Shown here piece by piece: positions 1 to 12,640 of a stretch of 64,000 nt of DNA. Within the stretch, counting starts at the first letter, position 1, and the number at the start of each line of letters is the position of its first letter. Both the position numbers and the translations under genes were made by a program. Source of the stretch: Amborella trichopoda (lineage: Eukaryota; Streptophyta; Magnoliopsida; Amborellales; Amborellaceae); contig NW_006500031.1 in the NCBI RefSeq assembly GCF_000471905.2, positions 3,059,701-3,123,700 of the forward strand, given 5' to 3'. The notes under the pieces were generated by a model. The model made no database searches. It was given only the letters and a program-made list of their open reading frames with translations, and was not told the origin of the DNA.

Positions 1-13
1 CAACCCAAAAGCC

Positions 14-235
14 TTTAACAAGAACCTTTACAAGGCTTTGAATAAACCTACTAAGGAGAGCCAATGAGATTGACATGAGAGACTGTCAAAGGCCCTTTGG
101 GCATATCGGACAGGTAGAAAAAATGCAACCATGGCAACCCCATATTCATTAGTTTACGGAGCTGAAGCCGTCATACCCCTAGAAGTCCAGCTAGCCTCTT
201 TTAAGAATCCAGATCCGTGTTATCTAAGAGCCTAG
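14..235 (+). pseudogene. Ty3/gypsy integrase C-terminal fragment
   Basis: From 74 to 232 one frame reads through the conserved end of a plant Ty3/gypsy integrase: ALWAYRT, then TPYSLVYGAEAVIPLEV. The codon at 71-73, just before HERLS, is TGA where a Trp is usual. Frame agreement is lost upstream of it, and the reading ends at a TAG at 233-235. No LTR, RT or RNase H is visible beside it, so this is an isolated scrap; the rest of the element may lie left of the window. The family call rests on the recognisable VYGAEAV block. Confidence 0.75.
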
Positions 236-3200
236 AAACGAGGGTTAACCACCTTTATGTGAATAAATTACATAATCGAACTTAAATTTCCTTGGATTAG
301 GATGGCGTGGTGTCCTTGGTTTGTTTTATGGTAGTTGACTATGATGGGGGCAGAGAATTATAGGAGAGGGGATTTAACTAAGGTAAAGGGAGATATAGTT
401 AAATTTAGGGACTTAACCAAGATTTGAGTATGTGACGTTTGGGGTTCAGGATATGAATTATGGTTAGGGTGAGGGGGTTAGGTGCAAGGACTTAACTAGA
501 GTTTGACTAGGGATGGATTGGATTACCTAATTATGGATAAGAGTAGATGTAAGTTTTTCTCTTATTAAGTTTTCCTCTCCACTCAAGTTAGAGTGATAGA
601 GTTTCTATCTCTTCTCAAGCAAGAAAAAAATTCTCTCAAATGGTGAGTTTGGGGGTTTTTATAGACACCCCCCTTGAACATGGGTAGATAATCACTTATT
701 GAAACTGTTGATGTGTGCGTGATCAAAAATAGGGGGCCTTCATTCTTCATGTTTCAGCATCGAAATGGGTGATCTATCACCAGAAAAATGTAGATTGGGC
801 CACATCAATCGTTTTGAGATGAATTTTCATAGAAACTCCGTGGATCAATGAGCTTTCTACCCTTTTTCAATGTAGGGGTTTCATGCGATTTCCGTAAGCA
901 TGCTTTGATTGATATCTCCATAATGTCGCATTATTGGTTATTCCATGATCATTTTTCACCAAGAAATCAAGGAAAAATACCTAGATCGATCAAGTTACGG
1001 CCCTTTGAAACTATCGGAGCCACGAAATTCTAATTTTAAGCCAAAACGACATCTCAGGCTCCTTCGCCATTTGAGAGATATCGAGGCAAGAATTTTGCCC
1101 AAAATCTAGGCCATGTTGTAGGCCATGTTGGGGGTATATCATGAACCTTAAAGCTTTAATAGTGTACATCCCCCTATTTTTGGAAACTGACGTCTATGGG
1201 TATACATTTGGCTTGAAATTCGGGGAATAGGGGTTTTAAGATTCTCAAAGTCTATCCATTAGGAAAAGGGGCTGAGGTCGTGCTGGTAGTACCCCCATAC
1301 CTTAGTCACCTCATTGTGGTTTTCATTCCCACTGACACCCCATTAACACTTTCAAAACAACTAATTCCTAAACTATTTGAAAAACCAGTGATACCACCCC
1401 ACTAACACCTTAAAAAAACTAATTCATAAACTACTTGAAAAAATGGGTAGGGGCTTGCCTTCCCCTCTAAATTACCCAAAAAAAAAAAAAGTCTATCTAT
1501 TAGGGTCCCGAGGTCAATTTCTTAGGGTATTTTACAATTTGTCTCCCTATAGTCGTACACAATAAGCATGGGACATTGTATCTTGATTTCTTCTCTGTAT
1601 CTTCTTGCCCCGATGTTATATTTTAATGAAATTTGGGTATGACTTTGAGATGCTAGGGGCTATCTATATGATGTCTTTGGGGCCAATTTGAGTCCATTTC
1701 CAGGGCTTTTAATCATGGTATGTTATTATGTGGTTCATAGCGGGCCGAGACCGCAATAGATCCCTTGAGCCATGGTTTTTATTAAGGAGACCCTTTGTGG
1801 GTCTTGTATGTTTACGCCGAATTTGATCTTGTTGAGGGGCCCAATGGTGATCTTAGTGTCCTTGGCAGTTTTCCTACATATTTGGCACCAGAATTCTGTT
1901 GGTGCTTCCAATTTTTTATTTCATGGTTCTCTATGGGGGTGTTGCTTCAAAAATCTATGCAAACAACCTGAGTCTGATGTTCCAGACATCAGATTGTTTT
2001 TTTGTTTTATTTTTCTGAAATTTAGGTATTGGTCTAAAGTTCCAAACCTCCGACCGCTTGGCTTGCACGAACTATGTCTAAACCAAACGCTTTGATGTTC
2101 CAGACCTTGAATAGGTACCTGGACTACGAATTTCACTGCTCAGGGACCGGTCTAAGATTCCATCTGTCTAAGGTCTAGAACTTCGAACCGATCCCTTAGC
2201 ATTCTTAGGGAGTCTGCCTAATGTTGGCTTCTTTAAGCATGCTTTTTGGGCAATCAAAATCCCGGTCCCTTACATCCTCTAAAAGTAGCAAAAGTAAAGA
2301 TGAAGTTTGCGATGCTTTATCCTTGTTAACGTAGAAATCCAATGTTCAGATTTTCGTCCAAGGATTTGCGGAAATCAATTACCCTTTGTGGAAGATAGAA
2401 TGTCTACATAAGTGGTTTCCCATCTTGGGTTGACTATGGAAGTTCACTCATGTGACCCATTTACTCTACATTGGCCATGTAAAGCTTTTGACTTGAACTC
2501 CATTTGGATTGCGAATATAATGATTTGTAATATAGTTATAGAAAAAGTATGCAAAGAGATCATTTACTTTCGGTACAAAGAGGTTATAATCATTTATGTC
2601 AATCGGATTTCAAATTGGGTAGTTGTAAAAGTATTATTATCTAGACTCAAAGTTCAAAAAAACATTATCGAACTTTGTGACACTGCCCCAAGCCGTCCAA
2701 TTTGATATTGAATGATTAAAATTAATTTTGACCTCCTTCTAATAAAGATAAAGAAAATTTATTTATGTACCACTTTATTTTATATTTTCTACATTTTTGT
2801 TCAATTTTATGTGAAATTTATATGGAAGGAGGGTGCGTTTTTTCCTCCCAAGGTTGTCTCTCAATCCGATATTAGCAATATTGGACTTGTTTATATTTTT
2901 TTTTTTTCTTTTTCTCCAAACCGTAGGGCTCTCAAGTACATGACGAAGGCATATCTGGGGATGTCTGATGTTCCAAATATCAGACAACCCTAAATATTGA
3001 TCAATTGACCAAACCTGCGTCATGGTAAGTGCGTAAGGTTTCGGTCAGAGGATTAAAATCTCGAACTGCTTATTATCACATTAAGATAGGGAGGACAAGC
3101 AGTCGGTGGTTCAACACGTCGGAACGCTTGCTGTGAAATAATATGACTATATTTCGTTTCTTCGAAACAAAAATAGTTTATGAAGATATTTGAAAATCAC

Positions 3201-3860
3201 TCGTTTAAATCTTTTCTTAAATAATGGAGTCTTTCGGGGAAAAAAAAATCGTATTTTAAACTAAATGCTTCCCATTAACATTATCTTTCCCTTGTGGTAT
3301 AATAGCCATTATTTGCATGCCCGTCGACCAAAGCCACTGCAGCATGTCGACCTCATGAATAGTTTGCATGGACTAGTTTGCTACCCTGATACGTAGCACA
3401 ACTTTGTTAAAAACATTTTTTTTTTCAAAAAAAATTATTTCTTAAAAAATTTCAAATTGCAAATTTTCTAGTAACTTTAAAGACACAAGAACAATTGAAG
3501 AAAATGAAATATTACCACATCATATCATTTTCAAAAATATACAATTTAATTTATCTCCTTTTGAGAAGCATCATTCAAAGGGGCGTCGATGTTGGCTTAT
3601 TAGTTGACTATTTATGTTGCAATGTTAAGTTCTTCACTATCCATTCAAAGTCAATGAAATGAACCATCTTCCCTGCATATGCCATATACATACACATAGG
3701 CCGTTTATTTTTTTATCCAATTTATTTAAGCCGAATCTGAACTAATCTCATCTCTTAACAATTTTCTGGTACTCTATTTCGTTTGACTGTTTTTTTAACT
3801 CTTTTTTCCTATAACTCTTTTTTCCTAAGATTAATATACCGATGTTTTGTATTATCGATA
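236..3860. other. Intergenic DNA, no gene recognised
   Basis: Short frames only, none with a recognisable domain. A loosely repeated phrase, GTTCCA(G/A)A(C/T) followed by a TC-rich stretch, occurs near 1978, 2038, 2095 and 2969, suggesting an old dispersed repeat. A-runs and T-runs occur near 1481, 2898 and 3416. Confidence 0.4.
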
Positions 3861-4500
3861 TATTGTATTCTCAATGTTTTAAAAATGGCGATCTATATCG
3901 GGAATCAGTGGGGCCAGTCCGGCTCCCAACATATATCTGGAACTGGCCAGTTCCTGTTGGGAAAAGTGTCTGACCAGCTGTGCCGGATTGCAAGATATCC
4001 CTCAGTTCGGCAAAAAAATTGTGTTGGACCATGGACTCTAGTTTACTAGAATGGGTCTGGCAGTAGCATGTGTTGGACTAGTAGGAAAATGTGTCAGACC
4101 GGTTGGAAAATGTGCTGAACTAGTGTGAAATGTGACGGATGAGTTGGAAAATGTGCCATATCGGTGGGTTGCCGGTGGAAATGCCTCGGTATGGCAGTCA
4201 ATTGTGTTGTATCAGATCCCAAGCTTATGGAAATGCCTTGGTCTGACAGGAATTGTGCTGGAACGGATCTCAGAGCCTCTGGAAATGAGTCATTCTGATA
4301 GGAATCATTGAACTGGTGCAAGGCTTCTAGAAATAAATCGGTCCATTAGAAAATTGTTTCGGATCGGTGCGAGGCTTTTGGAAATGCCTCGATCAAACAA
4401 AAAAAGGGGTGCCAGGCCGCCTTTTGAAAATCCAGAAGCCTCTGTAAGGCAGCATACTTGCCTGATCAACATCTAGAAAACCAGAGGCCTGTCTGGGACA
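3861..4500. repeat. Degenerate interspersed repeat with imperfect short tandem units
   Basis: Between about 4040 and 4400 the phrase (T)GGAAAATGTG followed by a CGGT- or CTAGT-containing block recurs at irregular 25-60 base spacing, mixed with GGAAATGCCTCGGT. The leading part (GGCTCCCAACATATATCTGG) resembles, in the opposite orientation, a stretch near 27700-27830. This fits an old dispersed repeat with internal tandem decay. No coding capacity is seen. Confidence 0.4.
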
Positions 4501-5501
4501 CATTATAACAATTCTTTTACATCCATTGGCTATGATCTATTCTTTATTTTGAGATTCAAAATAAAAATTATCCATGACAGTAGGACCCGAACAAGTCTGA
4601 ATCGTCATCTATCACATAATAGAGGCAAAAGAAAAGTTAAGCATAGCTTCAACTTTGTCTACAATAGTAAGCTACTTCAGATTCACTTCTCCATGATCAC
4701 ATTACAATGACCTCTCTAAATTTAGCCAATAACAATGAAAAAATGCTGATACTGCCGCAACTTTCATGTTCTCAAAAAAAATAACGCAGCATTGAATTCC
4801 TACCTAAAACATTGTTTTATACTTGGTTCTCAAAATAAAGTTTTTTCGAATCAATAAGAAAATCGTTGTCTTTCAACAAATAGAACAACCACAATTGCAT
4901 ATTATTTTAGATTGAAGAATTGGCGTATGATTTTACATGAGAGTACAATAGCTCGGAGAGAGAGAGATGCCCAAATCTAATATCAAACTACAACAAAGCA
5001 CATGTCATTTGCAGTGTGTAATTTTTACATAGCCACAATGCTTCAAGGTACATATCAACATACATAAACATATCAAAATATATGAATGTATAATACCCAA
5101 GCAGATGTTCATCAGTGTCTCCGCCTTATAAATTCTAGATCTAACATTTATATCATCAATGTTATGTATATGTAACATGCACAACTTGTACTTTTGATTA
5201 TAGAATCTTTTATAAATCAACATATGTAGTTACAAAATTTCCCACTAGCTTTGAGAGAAGGCGTGCCACTAGTAGGTGCTCCAATACAAAGTAAACACTA
5301 AAAAAAGACCAACAAAGTGAAAAGGGCCCAAAAATGATATGCCTTCAAATATTAACTTAACATGTTGCCTTATTGTGACTAGGTGCACTACACTTACTAC
5401 AATGGATAGGCCGCACTTCAAACTCTTGTAACTTGATGTGCTTCTTTCTAAGACATACAAGAGGGCATCTTGAGTGAGGTGGAAGCATCTTTACTTCACG
5501 T
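4501..5501. other. Intergenic DNA, no gene recognised
   Basis: AT-rich sequence with no supported feature. It ends at the outer edge of the copia LTR. Confidence 0.4.
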
Positions 5502-5736
5502 TGATAAGTATGGAAGATCTGTGTACTTCATTCATCTCAAGAGGGTGATATATCTATGAATATAGTATCATAATCCCTTGATATTTGGGGATTGTACAAC
5601 AAGTATTACCAAATACGATTTATCCATATCTTTACAACAAGAAAACCATGGCAGATATGATGTATACAAATCTATACAATAAGGAAACTTCTAAAAAGAA
5701 CAGTCATGAGCTGAAAAACCAGAAAACCAGCTAACA
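5502..5736 (-). repeat. 3' LTR of the copia element
   Basis: Plus-strand sequence starts TGATAAG and ends CTAACA, so on the element strand it runs TGTTAG...CTTATCA. It matches 10369-10603 along its whole length with scattered substitutions. Confidence 0.88.
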
Positions 5737-5749
5737 CTCCCCCCTCAAG
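5737..5749 (-). other. Polypurine tract of the copia element
   Basis: Minus-strand CTTGAGGGGGGAG directly abuts the TGTTAG start of the 3' LTR, the expected place for plus-strand DNA priming. Confidence 0.8.
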
Positions 5750-5759
5750 TTTGAGTGTG

Positions 5760-7260
5760 AATGTCGAAAACAACCAACATGTTAATTAGGGAGAGAAATT
5801 TTGCTATGCCCAAAGCTCTGGTGAAAATATAAGCAAGATGATGGTTGGTTCAAACATAGGATGTTCACATGATGCCAAATTGAATCTTGTCTTTGATGAA
5901 ATGACTATGTATTTCGATTTGTTTTATGCGCTCATGGAATATGGGATTCGCGACTACGTAAAGAGCAGCTTAATTATCACAAAATAAGATGGCTAGTCTT
6001 GGATGATGGACACCTAAGTCACGAAAAAGGAAACAGAGCCATGTAATTTCACAACTTGCAGATGCCATGGCACGATACTCTACCTCAGCAAAAGAACAAG
6101 AGATTGTGTGTTGTTTTTCATCTTCCAGGATAATAGAGAGTTGCCTAACATGGAAAGATATCCAGTGGTGGAGCAATGTGTATCTTGATAGCTTGCTCAG
6201 TCAGAGTCGTAGAAGACTCGTGGTTGGAAGGCTCTAGCAGAGGATATGAGTAAACGTTGACCTGAAGAGACTTGCAAATAGCGAACTAGGCGCAGAGCTG
6301 CGGTAAGATGTGGTTTGGGAGGTTGGCTCATATACTAGTTAAGGATGTGAATAGGATAGACAATGTCTGCCCTGGTGATGGTCAAGTATATGAGCCGACC
6401 AATGAGTCTCTAATAGATAGTAGGATCAAATAGAGGGGCACCATCAGTGGCATTGAGTTTGTGGTGTTGTTTCACGGGTAGATGAACAGGGTGTGCCCTA
6501 AAAGTCCTAATTCCTCAATAATCTCCAAGGTGTATTTGCGTTGGGAGATGTAGTTGCTCTTCTTGGAGCAGGCAACCTCAATTCTAAGGAAATACTAAAA
6601 GAGCTCGAGATCTTTTAAGTTGAAATGTCGACGAAAGAATTTCTTGAGGGACGTGATGGCACGTTGTTGCTGGTAACAATGATGTCATCCTGATACACGA
6701 GAACGATGGTAAACTCATAATGTTTTCGATGTGTGGAGAGGGAATGGTCGGCTTTAGAGTGGAAAAAACCAGTATCGATGAGGCCAGAAGAGAATTTCGC
6801 AAACCACTGTCGAGAAGCATGTTTAGGACCATAAAGAGATTTGTGTAAGCGATAGACTCGTTTCTCAACCTATCGACAAAATTCTGGTGGAAGAGCCATA
6901 TACACTTCTTCGTTCAAGTCCTTACGTAGGAAACCATTTTGGACATCAAGTTGATGTATGGGCCAATTTCGAACAGAAGAAATGGCAAGCAAGCATCATA
7001 CTGTCACTAGCTTGGCAACTGGGGAGAAGGTCTCATGGTAATCCAAGCCATCTCGTTGGGTGTAACCCTTGGCAATGAGACGTGCTTTATATCGCTCAAC
7101 AATGTCATCTGACTGATATTTAACTTTGTAGACCCATTTGCAACCAATGGGATTTTTGTTAGGAGGCAAGGTGGTGATTGTCTAAGTTTTATTTTTCTCA
7201 AGGGCTTGGAATTCATTTTGCATTGCTTCCTGCTATTTCGGGTCTTGCACAGCTTGGAAA
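5760..7260 (-). pseudogene. Copia reverse transcriptase and RNase H, broken
   Basis: Reading the minus strand, the RT begins near 7230 and shows [10 protein letters not shown] and [11 protein letters not shown]. The catalytic YxDD appears as YQDD in VLVYQDDIIVTSNN near 6690, where copia elements normally have YVDD. RNase H follows, ending with the conserved NPIFHERIKQIEIHSHFIKDK block near 5880-5960. Frames change several times and in-frame stops are present, for example just after the KISSSF block near 6590. The polymerase is clearly non-functional. Its place right upstream of the PPT and 3' LTR is standard for Ty1/copia. Confidence 0.85.
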
Positions 7261-7779
7261 AAGAAGTGGGTTCTGGAATCGACGAGACAGCTAAAACAAA
7301 ATTGTAGTAGGACAAAGATAAATGCTCATCAGAGACAAATTGAGAGAGTGGATATCGAGTACCTTTTGTGGGTCAAGTTGTAGAACTCGTCGTTGGAGAA
7401 GTAGGCAACATGGCATGAGAACAATAGAAATCCTGAAGGTAAGATGGTGGACGATGAGAGTGTTGTGATTTGCGAACATTTGTGGAAGGTAGTAGAGAAG
7501 GGGTGTTATGAAGTGTTTGTTCTTGAATGACTTGGGATGGAGCAGAAAGGTTATCAATTGTTCCCAAAGAATCATTAGAAATGGTTAGTAGTGGTTCCTG
7601 AACTGGTTGTGGGGATTCCAAAGGTCGAGGTGGAGATGGCAGAGATGATGAAGTAGTAGGGTGTAGGTTATTTGAAGGATGGGGGTAATCAAAGGCTGGT
7701 GGTAGATCAAGTATAGGTACAGGTAGAAAGGACATGGATTGTGTGGAGAGCTGATTGACAGGAGTAAAAACAAAAATGA

Positions 7780-8924
7780 TCTCCTAAAAAACATCACGGC
7801 TAGTAAAAAGTTTCAAAAACACGATATCATTTTTTGCCATGAGGATATCCAACAAACACACATTTTTGGGTCCGTGCATTAAATTTATCTCGATTTAAAG
7901 CTAGAGTGGTGGCGTCGCAGAGACATCCAAAAACCCGCAAATGATTATAGGTTCAAGGTTTATGGAAAAGAGCCTCATAAGGGGACTTGTTTGATAATAA
8001 GGATGTGAGAATGTGATTTATTAAATATGTGGTTTTAAGAATGCATTCACCCCAAAAACTAAGGCGTAGGTGTCCTTGGAAACGCAAGGCTCATGTCATT
8101 TCAAGGATGTGACGGTGTTTACACTCAGCAACGCTATTTTGTTGCGGAGTCACAAGACAACTGTGTTGCTGAAAGGCCCCGTGTTCTTAAAAAAATTGGC
8201 ATTTGTTAGTTGAAAAAAATTCAAAGCCATTATCTGTTCGAATTTGTTTAATTTTGCAATTGAATTGGGTATAGACAAGAGCAAAAAAATATTTTAATAA
8301 AGATTGTGTTTCATATTTTGTCTGCATAAGCAATGTCCAAGTACATCGTGAAAATCATCCACAATTGTCAAAAAATAACAAGCTCCACAGTGAGAAGTTG
8401 TGGAGTAGCCACCCCAAATATTACAATGTATAAGATCAAAAGGCGCATGTGAGGAGATAGAACTAGAAGTAAAAGGTAAAACGAGTTTGCTTGGCTCAAG
8501 GACAAATGTCACAGTGCGAAGAATTAAAACTAGAAATACTATTAACATTCTTGGCTAATAATTTTAAACGCGCAGAAGAAACATGGCTCAAGCGCCATTG
8601 CCAGAGCTCAAAAATTTGTAAGTTGGATGAGAGGGCCATGGAGGAATCATTAGGTGCGTGGAAGTAATAAAGGCCGCCATGTTTCTTAACTACTCCAATC
8701 GTCGTCGTCTGGGACTGGTCATGAAAAATACAAGAATCACGAGAGAATATCACTGAACAGGCATAAGAGGTAGCGAGTTTACTGATGGATAATAAATTAA
8801 TATAAGGAGTTAAGTAAAGAGATCCAATATAAGTAACTGCAGTATGTGAGCCACTTGGGAGTTTAACAGGTGCAGTAATAGAAGTTGGTTTGTATCTGTG
8901 AAAAAGTGAGGGATCAAATATCAT
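7780..8924 (-). pseudogene. Copia GAG-pre-integrase and integrase, broken
   Basis: The minus strand between 8924 and about 8500 holds the GAG-pre-integrase region (HGGLYYF, WQWRLSHVS) and the end of a zinc-binding motif (CDICP). The integrase core follows: FLTIVDD near 8375 carries the first catalytic Asp, RTDNGFEF near 8235 the second, and QQNSVAECKHRHIL near 8105-8150 the catalytic Glu. The copia block [11 protein letters not shown] sits near 7840. Frameshifts and stops separate these blocks, so no intact integrase can be made. Confidence 0.85.
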
Positions 8925-10049
8925 GTAATCTGAAGCTCATGTGTCAACTATCCAAGTGTTATGAGAAATTGGAATTGGAGTTGAAAAGGAGTTACTTATG
9001 CACTACCTTCATCGAGCATGGACATCAATCGGTGATATTGGTCTGGGGTAAAAGTTTGATCAGAGGCTGCCACCTGGTTGGAAGTGAAAGATGGTTTTTC
9101 AATTACAACGGCTTTGGGTGGTGCTTTGCCGTGTTGGTAGAGCTGGTGCCTTGGTGGAAGACCATGGAGTATGTAGCACTTCTCTATGGTGTGACCCAAT
9201 CAGCCACAATTATCACATTTGGGTCTGGATCGACGAGGCCCATTTTGCTTGTTGAAGGTGTTATTGGGGTGATCAGTTGCTCGGCCATTTACTACAACAG
9301 TAGTGGAAGTTGTAAAAGCAGCAGAGTCACCCCCATTAGATGGTGTAACAACAACTTGTCGTTGCTGTTCATCTTGAAGGACCATGGAATAGGTTCAGCT
9401 CACATTAGGGAGATGATCCATAAGAAGGTTCTATCGTCTAATGTGGTTGTATGATTCATGAAGCCCCATCAAGAATTGGGTCAAACTTTCTTGTTGTTGT
9501 TAGATGAACCACAAGAACAAGGAGGTACAGCAAGGTGTGATGCAAGTTCATCCTAGAGTGATTTAAGTTTGGTGTAGTATGCAGAAACAGTGGTGGATTC
9601 CTACAAATGAAAGGCAATGTTTTTGCAAAGCGGGAAGATTTGAGTATCATTGCTTTGAGCAAATCGATCTTTCAAATCATCCCAGATTCCTTGGGTGGTG
9701 GTCTCATACGTGACACTCTCATAAATGTCTTTGGAAACAAAATTTTGAAGCCAGTATTTAACCATATCATTATATCTCTTCCATAGTGAATAAATGGGAG
9801 AGAAAGAGGGAGGAGTGATCATAGTTCCATCAACAAAACAAAACTTGTTTTTTGCACTCAAGGCCGTGAGGATGGCTCTGCTCCATGTTTTTCTTCGGTT
9901 AAGACATGGGAAACTAAAATGTTTATGGGGTTATTTGAATGGTGTAAGTAAAAAGGACTATTGAAATCAACAACAAGAAGTACCATGTTATTATTGGTGT
10001 TATCTGATGAAATATTTGAATCGATGGAGTTGTGTGCTTCAATGGTCAT
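8925..10049 (-). pseudogene. Copia gag with zinc knuckle, and protease, broken
   Basis: The likely gag start is the ATG at 10049. It is followed by the copia N-terminal phrase NSPFYLHHSNNP and, after a frameshift near 9880, by SAKNKFCFVDG and the UBN2-type gag block SLWKRYNDMV...IWDDLKDRFAQSN. A CCHC zinc knuckle (CDNCG then GHTIEKC) spans about 9165-9215 and contains an in-frame TGA. The protease motif follows near 8925-8955: it should read DTGA, but the Gly codon is TGA (8937-8939), so the active-site triplet is broken. Confidence 0.85.
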
Positions 10050-10356
10050 GGCAGATGAATTTGCACGAGGCTGCGGCGATCAAGTTTGAGGAGAATGCAT
10101 CAATGGTTGGCAGCAGTGTGGAGGCAAAGGGTTACTATCAATAGAGGCATGTTGCAACTAAGAAGGCAGCAAGACACGTGAAGAAAACGAGAGCATTAGC
10201 CGTGGGGCTATGGGATCTCCCTTAATGGCATTGTACTGCAATAATTGATAGAATCAAAGAGCCAGGAAACACTTGTAAATGGAGGGCTGCTACAAGGAAG
10301 ACGACAACAAGACTCATGAAGTGGAGGAGCAGTAGTAGCGTGTGGATCTTAGGCAC

Positions 10357-10368
10357 GCTCTGATACCA
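10357..10368 (-). other. Primer-binding site (initiator-Met tRNA) of the copia element
   Basis: The minus strand reads TGGTATCAGAGC directly after the end of the 5' LTR. This is the classic complement of the 3' end of plant initiator methionine tRNA. Confidence 0.9.
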
Positions 10369-10603
10369 TGACAAGTTTGGAAGATCTGTGTATTTCATTC
10401 ATCCCAAGAGGGTGATATATACATGAACATAGTATCATAATCCCTTAATATTTAGAGATTGTACAGCAAGTATTACCATATATGATTTATCCATATCTTT
10501 ACAACAAGAAAACCATGGCAGATATGATGTATACAAATCTAGACAATAAGGAAACTTCTAAAAAGAACAGTCATAAGTTGTAAAACCAAAAAACTAGCTA
10601 AGG
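10369..10603 (-). repeat. 5' LTR of the copia element
   Basis: Aligns with 5502-5736. Its outer end is CTAAGG where the other copy has CTAACA, so the terminal dinucleotide has mutated or the last few bases are uncertain. Confidence 0.85.
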
Positions 10604-10619
10604 CACCAGGAGGAAGTTG

Positions 10620-12640
10620 TCCTCACACCCACTGCCCCGAAAGATCTATAAAGGTAACTGGTATGATAGCTTCATAATATATTTCATGATATTTTGCAAC
10701 TATGAAATAATCTTTACAAAAGTCAACTGGATCCCTATCGAGTGCTTGAAGAGCTTTATAAGCATGCTTCAAAGGCAAACCCATTATTTGCCAACCTTGG
10801 CATTCACATTCCCCTGCAATAATATTTACCATGTAATTCATGTGATCATCACCCCTTGCTTCAAATACCACTGCATTTGCCATGGTGACCCTGACAAAAA
10901 GTGAGTTCTTTATAATCGATCTCAATTTGTCCTGAGTCGCTAGGGTAAGCATTGTAGTCCAAGTTTCAATGTCCAGGTTACGAGTGACCATTAATTTCAT
11001 GATTTGCCTCCTACTTAAGTCAATAAATTGGAGAATTGGCATATCTTGAGCTTTCATAATCTATTTATCAAATAAAGTAGCCACATTCCTTGTCACTTGG
11101 CCATACCGCTTACCCAAAACAGTGATGTAGCCCAATAGTCTAATAATGCATCCATGAACAAGTTAGAGGTATCTTCATAATATGATCTAATGTCACTCAT
11201 TTTATTTATAAAATCTTCCTACCTATATGCCAGTGTGCCTTCTCGAAAAGCATTGAGAATCGCCTTCTTTACATCATTATGTGCAAGTTTTACATCCCTT
11301 TTAAAATTCTTGGCAAAATGACACTCACAAAAGGCGTACTGGGCTTTATCAAAACCTGATAGACAATATCAACTAGACCACGGCATCTATTTGACACAAA
11401 AGTAACCAAACGATCTGTTCCAATAGCAACCTTTTGAGATTCTCAAAATGATAACCAATTCAACATATACAGTAGCAAATGCAATAGGAAACATTTTTCA
11501 TTTCCCATCAAGTGAGTTCGCAGCAAGTAAAGCCTAACTAGCGCGCCTTCAATGATGTCCTGACGATAAAGAAAAGTGGATGATATTCATTTTTTGAACC
11601 CATGTATTGAGACATAAAAGCTTAAGAACAGACAATGAATCTACCATCTAGGAAATACTTGTCCTAATGCATTCGTCTCCAACACATGCTTTATGTATGT
11701 AAGTAACTAGTTTTATGCCTTTCTTGCGAACATATTTTTGTGATGGATGCTTCTTTCCCTTGCCAAACATTATGATAGAATAGCTCTAACCCATAGTCTC
11801 AAGCTAGATAATTTATGATTTTTTTAGGCTTGTAATGCACAGTGTCACTTAATTTATGCCTAATTAGAGAAGCAATAAATTTTGTGACGCTCTTTTCTGT
11901 ACATTATTCTTTGTTGCAATATTATGGGAGTGCTCTTTTTTTCATGAATTGATTCTTATGATATTTATTATGCCAACCTTGGAAGCATATATCTCTCATT
12001 TGCATAGCCATCTCCCTTGTATTCCATGCTTACACGATAGCCCTCATTTTTAATGAGACAGTATAGAAAATGGTGTGCTATGACAAACTTATGAAGAGTT
12101 TCTTAAAAGGCATCAACTATTTGAAACTCCTGCCGTATCCTAGTTAGTACATCCTCATGAACTAAGTAGCCTTGGTGTATTACTTTCTTTGGTGCCAAAG
12201 TCCAAGACATTAGAGGATTGCGGGAGTCTGGCCTCTTCAATTAACCTACTATATTTATAAATGTGCAAGTGAGAAATTGAATGTAACTAAAGCATATATA
12301 TGTTATTCAAGAAAGTGAATAAAACAAATGCATATTTGTACCTCATGCTAGGATTATGTGAAGTACCTCCACCCCTACATTCGCTTCCACCACATACATA
12401 AACTATTAAATCATTGTCTCCTTCATATGAATTCAGCATCCTCTCAATATCATCGTCAATGAATAGGTTCACAATAAATCTCATATTCCCTATGAGAAAA
12501 TACCTGAATGATATCTTGTGCGCATCAATTGAGAAACACTCTGTTATGTACCTTCACATCTTATCTAACCTTGTTCTACTGTTAGCAACAAAGGTACAAG
12601 CATCACCATTAATATAAGCTAAAATACATGTGATACTTGA
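10620..12640 (-). pseudogene. Mutator-like (MULE) transposase, decayed
   Basis: The blocks occur in the order expected of a mudrA-type transposase on the minus strand. An N-terminal region with MRFIVN and DDDIERML lies near 12480-12430. The MuDR DNA-binding region shows HKFVIAHHFLYCLIKNEGYRV near 12040-12095. Part of the DDE domain shows LLAANSLDGKWKMFPIAFATV near 11470-11530 and AFCECHFAKNFKR near 11290-11330. A SWIM zinc finger follows (CECQGWQIMGLPLKHA, about 10750-10800). The SWIM consensus CxC...CxH has Leu in place of its third ligand, Cys. Stops and frameshifts separate the blocks. No terminal inverted repeats were identified. It abuts the copia LTR. Confidence 0.8.

Larger units (their letters stand above)
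5502..10603 (-). mobile_element. Ty1/copia LTR retrotransposon, decayed, near full length
   Basis: A 5.1-kb element on the minus strand with two LTRs of about 235 bases (5502-5736 and 10369-10603). It has an initiator-Met primer-binding site against the 5' LTR and a purine tract against the 3' LTR. Between them, in copia order, lie gag with a zinc knuckle, aspartic protease, integrase, reverse transcriptase and RNase H. The coding region is broken by stops and frameshifts, including a stop in the protease catalytic triplet, so it cannot encode a working polyprotein. Short LTRs and total length would suit the Ale/Retrofit group, but that is a guess from size. No convincing 5-base target duplication was found (CACGT on the left, CACCA on the right). 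Confidence 0.9.

Noticed and set aside
8885..9454. 189-codon plus-strand open frame
   Set aside because: Antisense to the copia gag-protease region; no recognisable domain of its own.
5497..10608. Target duplication of the copia element (CACGT / CACCA)
   Set aside because: Only three of five bases agree, too weak to claim.
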